DNA of 64,000 bases from Phascolarctobacterium_A sp902463975 (GCF_902463975.1 NZ_CABQHJ010000009.1:7460-71459); one strand, 5' to 3'; counted from the stretch's first letter, positions 41,420 through 50,744 are shown. Made by a program: numbers and translations. Notes: a model not told the origin generated them from the letters alone.

Positions 41420-42472
41420 ATGGCATTTGATATCAATTCTACCCGTTCTTTACTGGGCGTAATCAATCGTGCATATCCGCCCAATCCTTTGTTAGTAAAC
41501 ACCTTTTTCCCGAACGCTATTACCTATAGCTCTGAATATCTGGATGTGGATTTCAAAAAAGGCGGTCGCTCCATGGCACCCTTTGTTGTTCCTGGTTCAC
41601 AAGGTGTTAATATGCAGCGTGATGGCTTTGAAACCAAATCCTACAAGTCACCGCTGATGAAGCCTAAGCGCGTATTGACCGCTGAGCAGCTGCAAAAGCG
41701 CCTGGCAGGTGAAAACGTGTATAGCGGTCGTACTCCCCAACAGCGCGCTGAAGAATATCGCGCCGAGGATATCAAGGAATTGACCGATATGTGCTCCCGC
41801 ACCGAGGAATATATGGCTGCAAAGCTGCTGATTGATGGTAGCTACACCATTAACGGTTATGCTGATGACGGTAAAACCCAAAAGATTGATACCATCTCTT
41901 TTAACTTTACTCAAAAGCAAACCTTGTCCGGTACCGATACCTGGGATAAGGACACCTCTGATGCTTATGGTAACCTGCAGGATGCTTCCAAAACCATTCG
42001 CCGCAATGCTGGCCTGACTCCGACTATCATGATGTGCTCTGAGGCTACCAGTAACCTGCTGTTGAACAATAAGAGCATTTATGACAAGCTGCTGATTCCG
42101 TCTCGCGACAATGCGGCGCTGATGTCCTTCGCGCCTAAGATTCAAAGTCCTGAGGTTATGCGCTTCGGCCTGCTGGGCGCTTTAGGTCTGGAAATGTACA
42201 CCTACGAGGGTGGTTACATCAACAACGAAGGCGTATTTACTCCGTACCTGCCTGATGATTACGTTATTATCGGCGTTGCCGGTCGTGGCAAGCGCTTGTA
42301 TGGCGCTGTTACCCAGATGGAGGATGATAAGCAGTTCCACACCTACGAAGGCCGTTATGTGCCTAAGGTTACCATGAACATCGAGAATGACTACTGCTCT
42401 ATTGCTATGCAGAGCCGTTGCCTTGTTGTTCCTGAATCCGTAGATGATTGGTATGTTATCAAAGTTAAATAA
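41420..42472 (+). CDS. Major capsid protein, lambda gpE family
   Basis: A 350-aa capsid protein (GpE family, HK97 fold). It begins with INSTRSLLGVINRAYPPNPLL, has VPGSQGVNMQRDGFETKSYKSPL in the beginning of the core, and ends with PESVDDWYVIKVK. SD AAGGAGG. Confidence 0.93.
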   Translation: MAFDINSTRSLLGVINRAYPPNPLLVNTFFPNAITYSSEYLDVDFKKGGRSMAPFVVPGSQGVNMQRDGFETKSYKSPLMKPKRVLTAEQLQKRLAGENVYSGRTPQQRAEEYRAEDIKELTDMCSRTEEYMAAKLLIDGSYTINGYADDGKTQKIDTISFNFTQKQTLSGTDTWDKDTSDAYGNLQDASKTIRRNAGLTPTIMMCSEATSNLLLNNKSIYDKLLIPSRDNAALMSFAPKIQSPEVMRFGLLGALGLEMYTYEGGYINNEGVFTPYLPDDYVIIGVAGRGKRLYGAVTQMEDDKQFHTYEGRYVPKVTMNIENDYCSIAMQSRCLVVPESVDDWYVIKVK

Positions 42473-42483
42473 GGAGGAAGCTT

Positions 42484-42801
42484 ATGTATATCCTCGTTAA
42501 GAAATTCTCTCTGCGTCATAATAACGTGGTTTATGCAGCTGGCAGTGTTGTCGAGCTGCCAGACGACGTTGCTCAAAAGCTGTATGATGATGCTCCGGAA
42601 GAGTTTGAAATCATTGGCGAGCCTGAGGCAGAAACCACTGCTCCGGAAGATGTTGAAATCATTAGCAAAACCGAGGCTGAAAAGCCTGCTTCTGGCAAAA
42701 AGAACAAAAAGCAGCCTGCTTCTAAATCTATCTCTAAAGAGCCTGCTGGCGATGATGAAGACGTGCTGCCGGCGGTAGATGAAGCCGCTACCGTACAATG
42801 A
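42484..42801 (+). CDS. Hypothetical head-region protein, 105 aa
   Basis: N-terminal 40 residues form a small beta domain (ILVKKFSLRHNNVVYAAGSVVELPDDVAQKL). The rest is a low-complexity acidic and lysine-rich tail with repeats of the PEAE/TEAEKPAS kind. Similar small proteins follow the capsid gene in many phages. Role unknown. Confidence 0.65.
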   Translation: MYILVKKFSLRHNNVVYAAGSVVELPDDVAQKLYDDAPEEFEIIGEPEAETTAPEDVEIISKTEAEKPASGKKNKKQPASKSISKEPAGDDEDVLPAVDEAATVQ

Positions 42802-43139
42802 AAGCGCTGAGCTTTAAAGAGCAGATAGCCGCAGACAATGCGGCTGTCTTTCTCAATGAGATGGAGTTCGCAGAGCTGCATGATCTGAACGGTACGGAGT
42901 GCAAGGCGATTGTGCAGGATATCTCCGTGGCGCAGTCGCTTTCTATCCAAGCCGGCAAGGATGACTATTATCCCGGTCTTTATGGCAGTCAGCTGCAGGT
43001 TAGCTGCCTGAAGGCTGATTTACCGGAGGTGCCGGTGTATGGCATGCGATTTTATCTGGATGAAAAAATGTATGAGGTTGAAAGTGTGAGTGATGATATG
43101 GGCATTTTAACCATTCAGCTGGTGGCGAATGACCGATGA
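42798..43139 (+). CDS. Probable head-tail connector, 113 aa
   Basis: A 113-aa protein with a beta-rich second half (YDLDEKMYEV-like FYLDEKMYEVESVSDDMGIL). Position after the capsid and before the tail Z-like gene is that of a head-tail joining or stopper protein. The family is not certain. Confidence 0.6.
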   Translation: MKALSFKEQIAADNAAVFLNEMEFAELHDLNGTECKAIVQDISVAQSLSIQAGKDDYYPGLYGSQLQVSCLKADLPEVPVYGMRFYLDEKMYEVESVSDDMGILTIQLVANDR

Positions 43140-43684
43140 TTAGCATTGATGCAAAAAATCTGGAATATGCACAGCAGATGTTGGGCGGGGCTCCTAAGGA
43201 GATAAAAAGAGCCATAAAAAGTTCAATAAATAAATCTACCAAACAAATCAAGACGAAAGTTGCGAGGTTGGTAAAGGAACGATATGTTATTTCTAGCACT
43301 GTTGTGAAGAAAAAAGTGGAAATACGCAAGGCAACGCTTTCTCGGCTTACTGGTGTTGTTATGAGTACGGGCAGACCGGCAACTTTGACTCGGTTTGATG
43401 TACGGAAAAGCAAAAAAGGTCCAATTCGTGTCAGGGTATTGCGCAGCAGTAATCCGAAGCCTATAAAAGGATTGTTTTTGCAGGCTACACGAGCTGGAAA
43501 TGGACCATTTCCGTTCAAAAGGCTGGGCAAGAGCAGATACCCGTTAACCGTACTACATGGTCCATCTATACCATCAATGATGGGAAATGAAAACACTATC
43601 AACAGGCTAACACCTTTTGCAGAAAATGTTCTGAATCAACATTTTTTACGTGAAGTGAACAATCGGTTTTCTAAAATGAAGTAA
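43136..43684 (+). CDS. Minor tail protein Z-like
   Basis: A 182-aa basic protein resembling lambda gpZ: N-terminal helices with IKRAIKSSINKSTKQIKTKVARLVKERY, followed by a beta region with GPIRVRVLRSSNPKPIKGLF. It probably positions DNA or joins the head and tail. Confidence 0.85.
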   Translation: MISIDAKNLEYAQQMLGGAPKEIKRAIKSSINKSTKQIKTKVARLVKERYVISSTVVKKKVEIRKATLSRLTGVVMSTGRPATLTRFDVRKSKKGPIRVRVLRSSNPKPIKGLFLQATRAGNGPFPFKRLGKSRYPLTVLHGPSIPSMMGNENTINRLTPFAENVLNQHFLREVNNRFSKMK

Positions 43685-43694
43685 GGAGCATTTT

Positions 43695-44153
43695 ATGACT
43701 ACAGTTGGATTAATGGATAACCTGGCTGAGTTTCTGCGCCCAGCAGTTACTGACTACAGCACGCAGCAGCCCTCTGGCCAGCGCGAGATTAAAGTGTATG
43801 CCGGCTTTCCGCCGGCACGCATGAACGCTGATGAGCAGGCATCGTTTATCTATGCTCTTGTCACCGGAGCGCAGGACACTGCAGACGGCGAAATGAGCAC
43901 CGCAACGGTAGAAATTGGCTTCAGCATCTATGACAACAGCGATGCAGATGACTGGCGCAGTCTCTATAATCTTATGGAGCATGTGCGCCAGCATCTTTTA
44001 AAGCATCGTCTGGTAGCGAACAGGCACCGCCTGCAGCTGCCGCTGAAGCTGGAAGTGCCGGAAGCACAGCCTGCACCGCAGTGGCAAGGCAAAATTACGG
44101 CGACTTATACTATCGGTCAACCTTATGAGGAGGACATTTATTATGGCGATTAA
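43695..44153 (+). CDS. Probable tail terminator/completion protein, 152 aa
   Basis: Contains REIKVYAGFPPARM, IGFSIYDNSDADDWRSLYNLMEHVRQHLL and a C-terminal WQGKITATYTI. Proteins of this layout close the tail tube in contractile phages. Placed before the sheath gene. Confidence 0.65.
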   Translation: MTTVGLMDNLAEFLRPAVTDYSTQQPSGQREIKVYAGFPPARMNADEQASFIYALVTGAQDTADGEMSTATVEIGFSIYDNSDADDWRSLYNLMEHVRQHLLKHRLVANRHRLQLPLKLEVPEAQPAPQWQGKITATYTIGQPYEEDIYYGD

Positions 44154-44394
44154 AAATCAAAAACCAGCAAGTGAAAAGCTGATTTATATCGGCCCTAACC
44201 TGAGCCGAGGCAGATTGCTGCAATATCAGGTTTTTATTGGCGGCTTGCCGACGCATCTTGAAGAAGAATTTGCGGCAATGCCTGCGCTGAAGCGTTTGTT
44301 TGTGCCTGTGGCAGAGCTGAACGCGGCGATGGCGCAAGCAAAGCAGCCCGGCACACCGCTCTACAAATACTACAAAGAAGCATTGGAGGTGTAA
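44143..44394 (+). CDS. Hypothetical protein before the sheath gene, 83 aa
   Basis: ATG 44143 (MAIKNQKPASEKLIYIGPNLSRGRL) after GAGGAGGACATTTATT. The C-terminal part is helical with Pro/Gly (AKQPGTPLYKYYKEALEV). Genes like this often sit just before sheath genes in Firmicutes myophages. Role unknown. Confidence 0.65.
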   Translation: MAIKNQKPASEKLIYIGPNLSRGRLLQYQVFIGGLPTHLEEEFAAMPALKRLFVPVAELNAAMAQAKQPGTPLYKYYKEALEV

Positions 44395-44397
44395 GCA

Positions 44398-45843
44398 ATG
44401 GCATATAAACATGGCGTCTATACGCAGGAGGTGCCTACAAGTATTGTGCCTGCGGTAAATACTACTGCTGGCCTGCCAGTAGTATTTGGCACGGCTCCGG
44501 TGCATCTTGCAAGTGACCGTGCGCCTATCAATAAACCTGTTCTGTGCTATAGCTATTCTGAGGCGGTAGGGCAGTTTGGCTTTAGCAAGGACTTTGCAAA
44601 ATATACTCTGTGCGAGGTTATTTACAGCCAGTTTGCACTGTATAATCGCGCACCGGTTGTTTTTGTGAATGTACTGGACCCTAAGACACATAAAAAGACT
44701 GTGTCCGACAAGGAAGTGACGCTGACTGATAAGGTTGGCAAGCTTGAGGCGGCTGTGCTGCTGGAAACCTTGAAGGTAAAAAAGGCCAGTGCTGGTCAGC
44801 CGTTGAGCGCTGGTACTGATTATGAAGCAGCCTATGATGATGACGGCGTTTTGGTTATTACGGCGCTGGATGGCGGCGAAGCAGAGAGCGCTGCGTCCCT
44901 GTTCCTCGATTATGATGAGCTGGATGCATCTATGGTAGATGCTGATGATATCATCGGCGGCGTAAGCGTGAGCGATGGCAGCGTAAAAGGTTTGGAGGTA
45001 CTTAATAAAGTATTCCCCGCGGTAAACCTCGTTCCCGGCATCGTGCTTGCTCCCGGCTGGAGTGACACTCCGACTGTAGCTGCAGTGATGAAAGCTAAAG
45101 CTGGCAATATCAACAGCCATTTCAAGGCGATTACGCTTAATGACGTACCGACAGACAGCGTCAAAAAGTATACCGACGTCAAAAACTGGATGAACCAGAA
45201 CAGTTACAATGACGCTTCTCAAGTGGTATGCTGGCCGATGGTTAAGATGGGCGATGATGTTTATCATATGTCTACCCATGTTCTTGGCGTTATCTCAACT
45301 GTTGACAGTAATAACGATGATATTCCTTACGAAAGCCCGTCTAATAAAAGCATGCAGATTAACGGCTGCTGCTTAAAAGATGGTACTGAGGTAGTATTGG
45401 GACCTGATGAAGCTGGTTATCTCAACGGCCAGGGCGTTGTTACCGCACTTAATTTTATCGGAGGCTGGAAATGTTGGGGCAATCGCACCGCCTGCTATCC
45501 GTCTAACACTGATCCAAAGGATGCCTTTATCTGTATTCGCAGAATGTTTAACTGGCATGCGCAGACTTTCATTCAAACTTATTGGGCGAAGGTAGATAAG
45601 CCGATTAACAAACGCCTGATTCAAACAGTTTTGGATAGTGAAAATATGCGTTTAAACGGCCTTACCGGACAAGGTGTCATTTTGGGCGGCCGTGTTGAAT
45701 TTCGTGATGATGAAAATCCCGTTACCAATCTTATGGACGGCATCATTAAATTCCACACCTATCTTACGCCGCCTGCCCCGGCGCGTGAAATTGAAAACGT
45801 GCTCGAATATGATCCTGCGTATTTTGAAACGCTGTTCAGTTAA
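44398..45843 (+). CDS. Tail sheath protein (P2 FI family)
   Basis: Forms the contractile sheath. The 481-aa protein starts YKHGVYTQEVPTSIVPA and ends with the conserved C-terminal sheath domain (DPKDAFICIRRMFNWHAQTFIQTYW ... PAREIENVLEYD). It identifies the phage as a myovirus. Confidence 0.96.
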   Translation: MAYKHGVYTQEVPTSIVPAVNTTAGLPVVFGTAPVHLASDRAPINKPVLCYSYSEAVGQFGFSKDFAKYTLCEVIYSQFALYNRAPVVFVNVLDPKTHKKTVSDKEVTLTDKVGKLEAAVLLETLKVKKASAGQPLSAGTDYEAAYDDDGVLVITALDGGEAESAASLFLDYDELDASMVDADDIIGGVSVSDGSVKGLEVLNKVFPAVNLVPGIVLAPGWSDTPTVAAVMKAKAGNINSHFKAITLNDVPTDSVKKYTDVKNWMNQNSYNDASQVVCWPMVKMGDDVYHMSTHVLGVISTVDSNNDDIPYESPSNKSMQINGCCLKDGTEVVLGPDEAGYLNGQGVVTALNFIGGWKCWGNRTACYPSNTDPKDAFICIRRMFNWHAQTFIQTYWAKVDKPINKRLIQTVLDSENMRLNGLTGQGVILGGRVEFRDDENPVTNLMDGIIKFHTYLTPPAPAREIENVLEYDPAYFETLFS

Positions 45844-45859
45844 TTGGGAGGTGAGATAG

Positions 45860-46381
45860 ATGGCAAATGTACCTGAGAAACTGATTAACTTTAAAGTTTA
45901 CCAAGATGGTAACGATTTGGTGGGTATTGCTGATGTGCAACTTCCGTCTTTAGATGCTATGACCGAAACCGTTAAAGGTGCAGGTATTGCAGGCGAGTTT
46001 GACAGCCCGGTGCTGGGGCACTTCGGCAGCATGGAAACAGTGCTGAACTGGCGCACGTTGGAGAAGCGTAACATTATGCTGGCAATGCAGACTGGCGTAA
46101 ATCTCGACCTGCGTGGGGCGCAGCAGATTTATGACAGTGCCAGCGGTAAATACAAGGTTGGTAATGTAAAATGCGTTGTGCGCGGTGTACCGAAGAAAAC
46201 GGAGCTGGGCAAGCTGGATGTTGGCGCGACTACAGGCACTGCGAACACCATTGAAACAGCTTACCTGAAAGTCACTATTGATGGCGAACCCGTTCTGGAA
46301 CTGGATAAGTTCAACTATATCTGCAATATTGGCGGCGTTGATTATATGGCTGACGTTCGCGAAGCCTTAGGTATGGTGTAA
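45860..46381 (+). CDS. Major tail tube protein (P2 FII family)
   Basis: Forms the inner tube. The 173-aa protein has NFKVYQDGNDLVGIADVQLPSL at the start and KFNYICNIGGVDYMADVREALG at the end. SD GGGAGGTGAG. Confidence 0.95.
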   Translation: MANVPEKLINFKVYQDGNDLVGIADVQLPSLDAMTETVKGAGIAGEFDSPVLGHFGSMETVLNWRTLEKRNIMLAMQTGVNLDLRGAQQIYDSASGKYKVGNVKCVVRGVPKKTELGKLDVGATTGTANTIETAYLKVTIDGEPVLELDKFNYICNIGGVDYMADVREALGMV

Positions 46382-46390
46382 AACAAAAAA

Positions 46391-46413
46391 GCCTCCAGCT
46401 GTATGCTGGGGGC
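46391..46413 (-). terminator. Hairpin after the tail tube gene
   Basis: GCCTCCAGC (46391-46399) pairs with GCTGGGGGC (46405-46413). On the reverse strand it is followed by TTTTTTGTTT, so it can stop leftward transcription. On the plus strand the T-run is weak. Confidence 0.6.
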
Positions 46414-46442
46414 TGAATTATAAAAATTTGGAGGAATGAAAG

Positions 46443-46867
46443 ATGCAAGTAGTTAAATTAAATAATCCTATTATGGTTAATGGCGAAGAAGTTAAGGAAG
46501 TTAAATTAGATTTTGAAGCTATCCGCGGTAAAGATTTAATTGCAGCAGAAAAGGAAGTGCGCAAAATGGGTGACACAACTCCGGCTGTGTTTCTGTCTAT
46601 GGATTTTCAGGCGTTGGTAGCGGCTAAACTGATCGGCGTACCTGTAGAGGATGTTTTGGACATGCCTTCAACTGATTTTAAGAATCTGGTGCTGCCTGTG
46701 GCAAATTTTTTGCTGGGCTAGGAGTTGAAAACTCTAAGCCCATAAAAGAGCTAGCTATAAGCTTAGCAATGTCAACGTATACTTCTGTTGAATTTTATTT
46801 AGGTCTAGGCCTGTTTGAAATGTTGGAAATTGCGACAATGGTAAATAAAAAGTCCGCTCAGGCGTGA
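46443..46867 (+). CDS. Tail assembly chaperone E/E' by -1 frameshift
   Basis: Gene E (46443-46721, 92 aa) ends with VANFLLG. At 46703-46709 lies A AAT TTT, an X XXY YYZ slippery heptamer in the E frame. A -1 shift there reads on to TGA 46865-46867 and adds 52 residues (AGLGVENSKPIKELAI ... FYLGLGLFEMLEIATMVNKKSAQ), giving a 141-aa fusion. P2 E/E' and lambda G/GT use the same scheme just before the tape measure gene. Confidence 0.88.
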
Positions 46868-46873
46868 GCGGAC
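46852..46873 (-). terminator. Leftward terminator for the small reverse-strand gene
   Basis: GTCCGCTC/GAGCGGAC stem of 8 bp with a 6-nt loop. On the reverse strand it is followed by TTTTTATTT. It lies inside the last codons of E'. Confidence 0.75.
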
Positions 46874-46893
46874 AAAAGGGAAAATATAAATTA

Positions 46894-47004
46894 TTAGTCG
46901 TCTTTAAAAATATCCTCATATGTTTCATAGAGAAATTGTATAGTTACAAAAGGAAATATTAGAACTGCGCCGAAGCCAATTAAAGCAGCAATAATGTCAA
47001 TCAT
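46894..47004 (-). CDS. Small membrane protein, 36 aa, reverse strand (moron)
   Basis: ATG 47004 follows AAAGGATGGTGATTACC. The peptide has one membrane helix (IIAALIGFGAVLIFPFVTI) and an acidic end (YEDIFKDD). It has its own extended -10 promoter (TGGTATAAT, reverse strand, 47027-47035) and its own terminator, and lies between E' and the tape measure gene. A lysogenic-conversion gene is likely; role unknown. Confidence 0.65.
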   Translation of the reverse strand: MIDIIAALIGFGAVLIFPFVTIQFLYETYEDIFKDD

Positions 47005-47026
47005 GGTAATCACCATCCTTTAATTA

Positions 47027-47035
47027 ATTATACCA
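47027..47035 (-). promoter_or_regulatory. Extended -10 promoter of the reverse-strand small gene
   Basis: TGGTATAAT on the reverse strand, 23 bp before the ATG. No convincing -35, as expected for TGn-type promoters. Confidence 0.55.
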
Positions 47036-47061
47036 TATATTCAAGAAAGGGGCGAGCATTT

Positions 47062-49425
47062 TTGAAGGAATATGTTTTTGGATTTAAGCTAGCAGCTGCA
47101 TTAGAGAGTAACTTTAAAACAGCTTTTTCTTCTGCATCAAATCAGATTCTGCAACTAAATAAAAACATGCAAGAGCATAGAAGCATAGCCAAAGCTTGTG
47201 CTTCAGCTGTAAAACAAGGCTCCCTTGATATAAAGAGTTATAACAATGCCTTAAGTAAGCTCAATCAAAGTTATACGAAGGTTAGTGATAATGCGCAGCG
47301 CTATGCAAACATTCAAGGAAAAATCAATCAAAGACGTACATCGATGGGACAAAATGAAGCCAGTGCAATTAGTTTGGCTGGTGTAGCTTATGGATTCGCT
47401 GCTCCGTTAAAACAAGCAATAAAATTTGAATCTGCGATGTCCGATGTACGTAAAGTTGTAGACTTCGACACACCTGAGCAGTTTAAGGATATGAATAAGG
47501 ATATATTAAATCTGTCAAAAAATATTCCTATGACAGCGCAGGGGTTGGCTGCCATTGTTGCTGCAGGTGGTCAGGCTGGTATAGCCAGACAAGATTTACT
47601 GGCTTTTGCTGAAGCTGCAGCGAAAATGGGCACAGCTTTTGATATCACCGCTGATGAAGCCGGTGATATGATGGCTAAATGGCGAACTGCCTTCAAAATG
47701 AATCAGAAGGATGTTGTTGAACTGGCTGATAAAATTAACTATTTGAGCAACAAAACAGCAGCTTCAGCACCATTGATTTCTGATGTTGTTACACGCATTG
47801 GTCCTCTTGGCGAAGTTGGAGGCGTAGCTTCTGGTGAAATAGCTGCTTTAGGTGCTAGTCTTGTAGGTTCAGGTATTCAATCAGAGGTAGCTGCTACAGG
47901 CATCAAGAATTTGATATTAACGATGGTGGCCGGAGAGAGCGCAAGCAAAAGTCAAAATGAAGCATTTGAAACTTTGGGATTTAATGCTGCGGAAATGGCA
48001 GTACGTATGCAGAAGGACGCTAAAGGAGCTATTCTTGATGTATTAAAAGCGTTAAAAGGTTTAGACAAAGCAAAGCAGGGAGCCGTTTTGCAGAATCTTT
48101 TTGGCAAGGAATCCATTGGTGCAATTGCGCCGCTTTTATCCAACCTTGAAGGTTTAGAAAAAAACCTAAGTATGGTGGCTGATGCTTCACAGTATGCCGG
48201 TAGCATGCAGGGAGAGTTTGACACAAAAGCAACGACTACAGCAAATCAGTTGGCGCTCATGAAAAATAAGTTTGTTGCTGTTGAAACTGACGTTGGTAAT
48301 GGCATGATCCCCGCTTTTAAAAGCATGCTAGAAATCATTTCGCCTTTAGCAGCAGCTTTCGGAAACTTTGCTAGCAAAAACAGTGAGCTGGTTGGTGCTG
48401 TACTCGTGGCTAGTGGAAGTGTTGCTGCTTTAGGAGCAGGCTTTAATGCTTTGGCGTGGGCTGGCAATGGCTTGGCGTTAGCCTATAATGGCGTCAAGGG
48501 AGCAATAATTGCAGCGCATACTTGGATTATTAAAAATGAAATTGCAACAAAGCTTGCGACTGGGGCAACAAAGGCATGGACCATAACAAAAAGCATTGGC
48601 AGTGCGATTTTGAAAGCTGATACCATTCAGTTTATGCTTTCGGCAGCAAGAATGGGTGCATCAGCAGTGGCAACATGGGCATCAACAGCAGCGCAATGGG
48701 CATTTAACAGTGCACTTTTGGCGTGTCCGATTGGTTGGATTATAGCAGGTGTTGCTGCTTTGGTTGCAGCAGGCTATCTACTCTATACGAACTGGGATAC
48801 AATCAAACAGTTTTTTGTCAGCTTGTGGGACAGCCCAACAGCTAGGACGCTTATGTTTATCACAGGTCCGGTTGGTTGGATGATTGCTGCGGGAACTGCG
48901 CTTATTGCGAACTGGGACACAGTTAAGCAGTGGTTTATAACGTTGTGGGATAATCCTGCTTTAGCATTACAGCAGTTTGTTGATGGTATCAAAGCTAAAT
49001 TTACTGATGCGTTTACTTGGGTACAGGAAAAATGGCAGGCAATAAGTGATTTTATCTCAAAGCCTATTTTTGGCAAGGTAAACATCACGGCTCAGGGCAA
49101 CAGCAGCGATGTAGCGCATAACGCCAGCGGCGGCATCTATGGCAAGGGCGCCTTCCTGACAACCTTTGCTGAGGACAGTGGCGAGTCCGCTATCCCACAT
49201 ACTCCTAATGCGCGGAATATCGGCCTGTTGGCGGAAACAAACCGTATCATGGGTAATCCGCTGGGCGGCGGTGCCAATATTACTGCTACGTTCGCACCAA
49301 ACATCACAATTCAAGGCGGTGGCGACGAAGGTAAAATCCGCGAGGTGTTGGAGTTGGAGATGGCAAAGTTTAAGAAGATGCTGCAGGACTTGCAGAACCA
49401 GCAGAGGAGGGTAAGCTATGCGTAA
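47062..49425 (+). CDS. Tail tape measure protein
   Basis: Sets tail length and is ejected with DNA. TTG 47062 follows AAAGGGGCGAG. The 787-aa protein has coiled N-terminal repeats, the TP901-type core (SAMSDVRKVVDFDTPEQF; LSKNIPMTAQGLAAIVAAGGQAG), a hydrophobic stretch at about 435-620 and a C-terminal Gly-rich end. For the P2 family (gpT) the length is normal. Confidence 0.93.
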   Translation: MKEYVFGFKLAAALESNFKTAFSSASNQILQLNKNMQEHRSIAKACASAVKQGSLDIKSYNNALSKLNQSYTKVSDNAQRYANIQGKINQRRTSMGQNEASAISLAGVAYGFAAPLKQAIKFESAMSDVRKVVDFDTPEQFKDMNKDILNLSKNIPMTAQGLAAIVAAGGQAGIARQDLLAFAEAAAKMGTAFDITADEAGDMMAKWRTAFKMNQKDVVELADKINYLSNKTAASAPLISDVVTRIGPLGEVGGVASGEIAALGASLVGSGIQSEVAATGIKNLILTMVAGESASKSQNEAFETLGFNAAEMAVRMQKDAKGAILDVLKALKGLDKAKQGAVLQNLFGKESIGAIAPLLSNLEGLEKNLSMVADASQYAGSMQGEFDTKATTTANQLALMKNKFVAVETDVGNGMIPAFKSMLEIISPLAAAFGNFASKNSELVGAVLVASGSVAALGAGFNALAWAGNGLALAYNGVKGAIIAAHTWIIKNEIATKLATGATKAWTITKSIGSAILKADTIQFMLSAARMGASAVATWASTAAQWAFNSALLACPIGWIIAGVAALVAAGYLLYTNWDTIKQFFVSLWDSPTARTLMFITGPVGWMIAAGTALIANWDTVKQWFITLWDNPALALQQFVDGIKAKFTDAFTWVQEKWQAISDFISKPIFGKVNITAQGNSSDVAHNASGGIYGKGAFLTTFAEDSGESAIPHTPNARNIGLLAETNRIMGNPLGGGANITATFAPNITIQGGGDEGKIREVLELEMAKFKKMLQDLQNQQRRVSYA

Positions 49426-49426
49426 A

Positions 49427-49455
49427 TTGACTTTAACACCTAAATAGTGTATAAT
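49427..49455 (+). promoter_or_regulatory. Promoter of the cargo cassette
   Basis: TTGACT (49427-49432), a 17-nt spacer and TATAAT (49450-49455), directly after the tape measure stop. Near consensus, so probably active in the lysogen independently of late control. Confidence 0.85.
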
Positions 49456-49501
49456 ATTATAACCAAAAATGAGCATTTTATTACATTGGGAGGTGCGTAT
49501 C

Positions 49502-50158
49502 ATGAACGAAAAAATTCAGTATTTGGTGGACAATTTACGAGAAACTAATAAAGAAATTCGTTTTCGTGATAGCACCGAAGATGTCAACAAATTAAGTGAT
49601 GAAGATAAAGAACTTATTGCAAATCAAGCAACTAATGCTGCTAATGAACTAGTGAATTTCTTCTGGCAAAAGAAAAATGCTCCTTTACGCATTGGTGATA
49701 TGCTTGATTCGTTAGGGTTTGCTGTGGTACCAGATAATTCGTTTGATGATGATAAATTATCTGGGGTATTAGCTATAGATAATACTGTTGCCATGGAACG
49801 ATTTAGAAAGATGATAGTGCTCAATAATAGAGACAACATTGGACATCAGCGCTTTACAATCGCTCATGAACTAGCTCACTATATTTTTGACGCATTACCA
49901 AATCAGAAATATTATGAAGCTTACTACAGAACGGACGACAAGAAAAACAATGAAATTCGTGAGTATCGAGCAAATAAATTTGCAGCAAATCTACTGATGC
50001 CTAGAACTATTTTTGAGTCAAGGTATAAATTTATTGCAAGTCAAATCAAAGATGCACAAAAAGTAAAATTTATATTAAGTTTGGATTTTGGCGTTTCCGT
50101 TACTGCAATAAATAAACGCATTGAAGAACTGAATTTAGAAGCAAATAGCATATTATGA
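49502..50158 (+). CDS. ImmA/IrrE-type metallopeptidase
   Basis: A 218-aa zinc peptidase with HELAH (residues 122-126) and the distal EYRANKFAANLLMP segment. Family members cleave repressors or sense stress. Start ATG 49502 (MNEKIQYLVDNL) after GGGAGGTGCG. It is transcribed from its own promoter, is AT-rich, and overlaps the TM gene after it, so the two likely act together. Confidence 0.88.
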   Translation: MNEKIQYLVDNLRETNKEIRFRDSTEDVNKLSDEDKELIANQATNAANELVNFFWQKKNAPLRIGDMLDSLGFAVVPDNSFDDDKLSGVLAIDNTVAMERFRKMIVLNNRDNIGHQRFTIAHELAHYIFDALPNQKYYEAYYRTDDKKNNEIREYRANKFAANLLMPRTIFESRYKFIASQIKDAQKVKFILSLDFGVSVTAINKRIEELNLEANSIL

Positions 50159-50712
50159 CGATGATAAATTCTGATGAAACAGTAAAAAATATTACTGCTA
50201 AAATTATCAAGAAATATAGTAAAGATAGTCTTGAGGTGTTAAGTAGTCCCAAATTCAATGATGAAAATACATCTTTTGTCAGTAATGATGTTGTGAGCAT
50301 GGAAGCTCATAATGAAAGTTACACAAATATCTTAAAAGCTTATAGTGAAGAACTTGAAGGCAACATAAGATTTAAAAACAAGTGTAAGGGGTGTTTCTTT
50401 TATTTATGCGTTGGAGTAATGGGCAGTATCTGCATTGCTTTGATTGCAGTATTAGGGACTATAACCTATATGACTTTTAAGTATCAGCATCTTACATTCC
50501 AAATCAATAATATAGTTGCTGTGGTAACTGCTATCGGAACTGCTTTTGTTTCGTCATTTTTCATTATTCCTAAGATCATTACGAAGTATCTGTTCAATCG
50601 TAATGAAGAAGAAAATATGATGAACATTATACAGAATATCCAAAAGCATGATTTGACAATCAGGCAGGACATCAAAGATTTTAGACAAAATAATAATCCA
50701 GCAGACTTTTAA
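50155..50712 (+). CDS. Two-pass membrane protein coupled to ImmA/IrrE
   Basis: A 185-aa protein with a long soluble N-terminus, two membrane helices (FYLCVGVMGSICIALIAVLG and IVAVVTAIGTAFVSSFFII) and a cytoplasmic C-terminal helix. The ATG overlaps the peptidase stop. No known family. The pairing suggests a membrane partner or target of the peptidase. Confidence 0.7.
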   Translation: MTMINSDETVKNITAKIIKKYSKDSLEVLSSPKFNDENTSFVSNDVVSMEAHNESYTNILKAYSEELEGNIRFKNKCKGCFFYLCVGVMGSICIALIAVLGTITYMTFKYQHLTFQINNIVAVVTAIGTAFVSSFFIIPKIITKYLFNRNEEENMMNIIQNIQKHDLTIRQDIKDFRQNNNPADF

Positions 50713-50713
50713 T

Positions 50714-50744
50714 AAAGCCTTGACCTAATCGTCAGGGCTTTTTC
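50714..50744 (+). terminator. Terminator of the ImmA/TM unit
   Basis: AAGCCTTGAC and GTCAGGGCTT form a 10-bp stem (one G-T pair) followed by TTT, right after the TM gene. Confidence 0.85.

Noticed and set aside
46722..46867. E' region as a pseudogene
   Set aside because: A slippery heptamer in the right frame and normal E' sequence explain it as a frameshift product.
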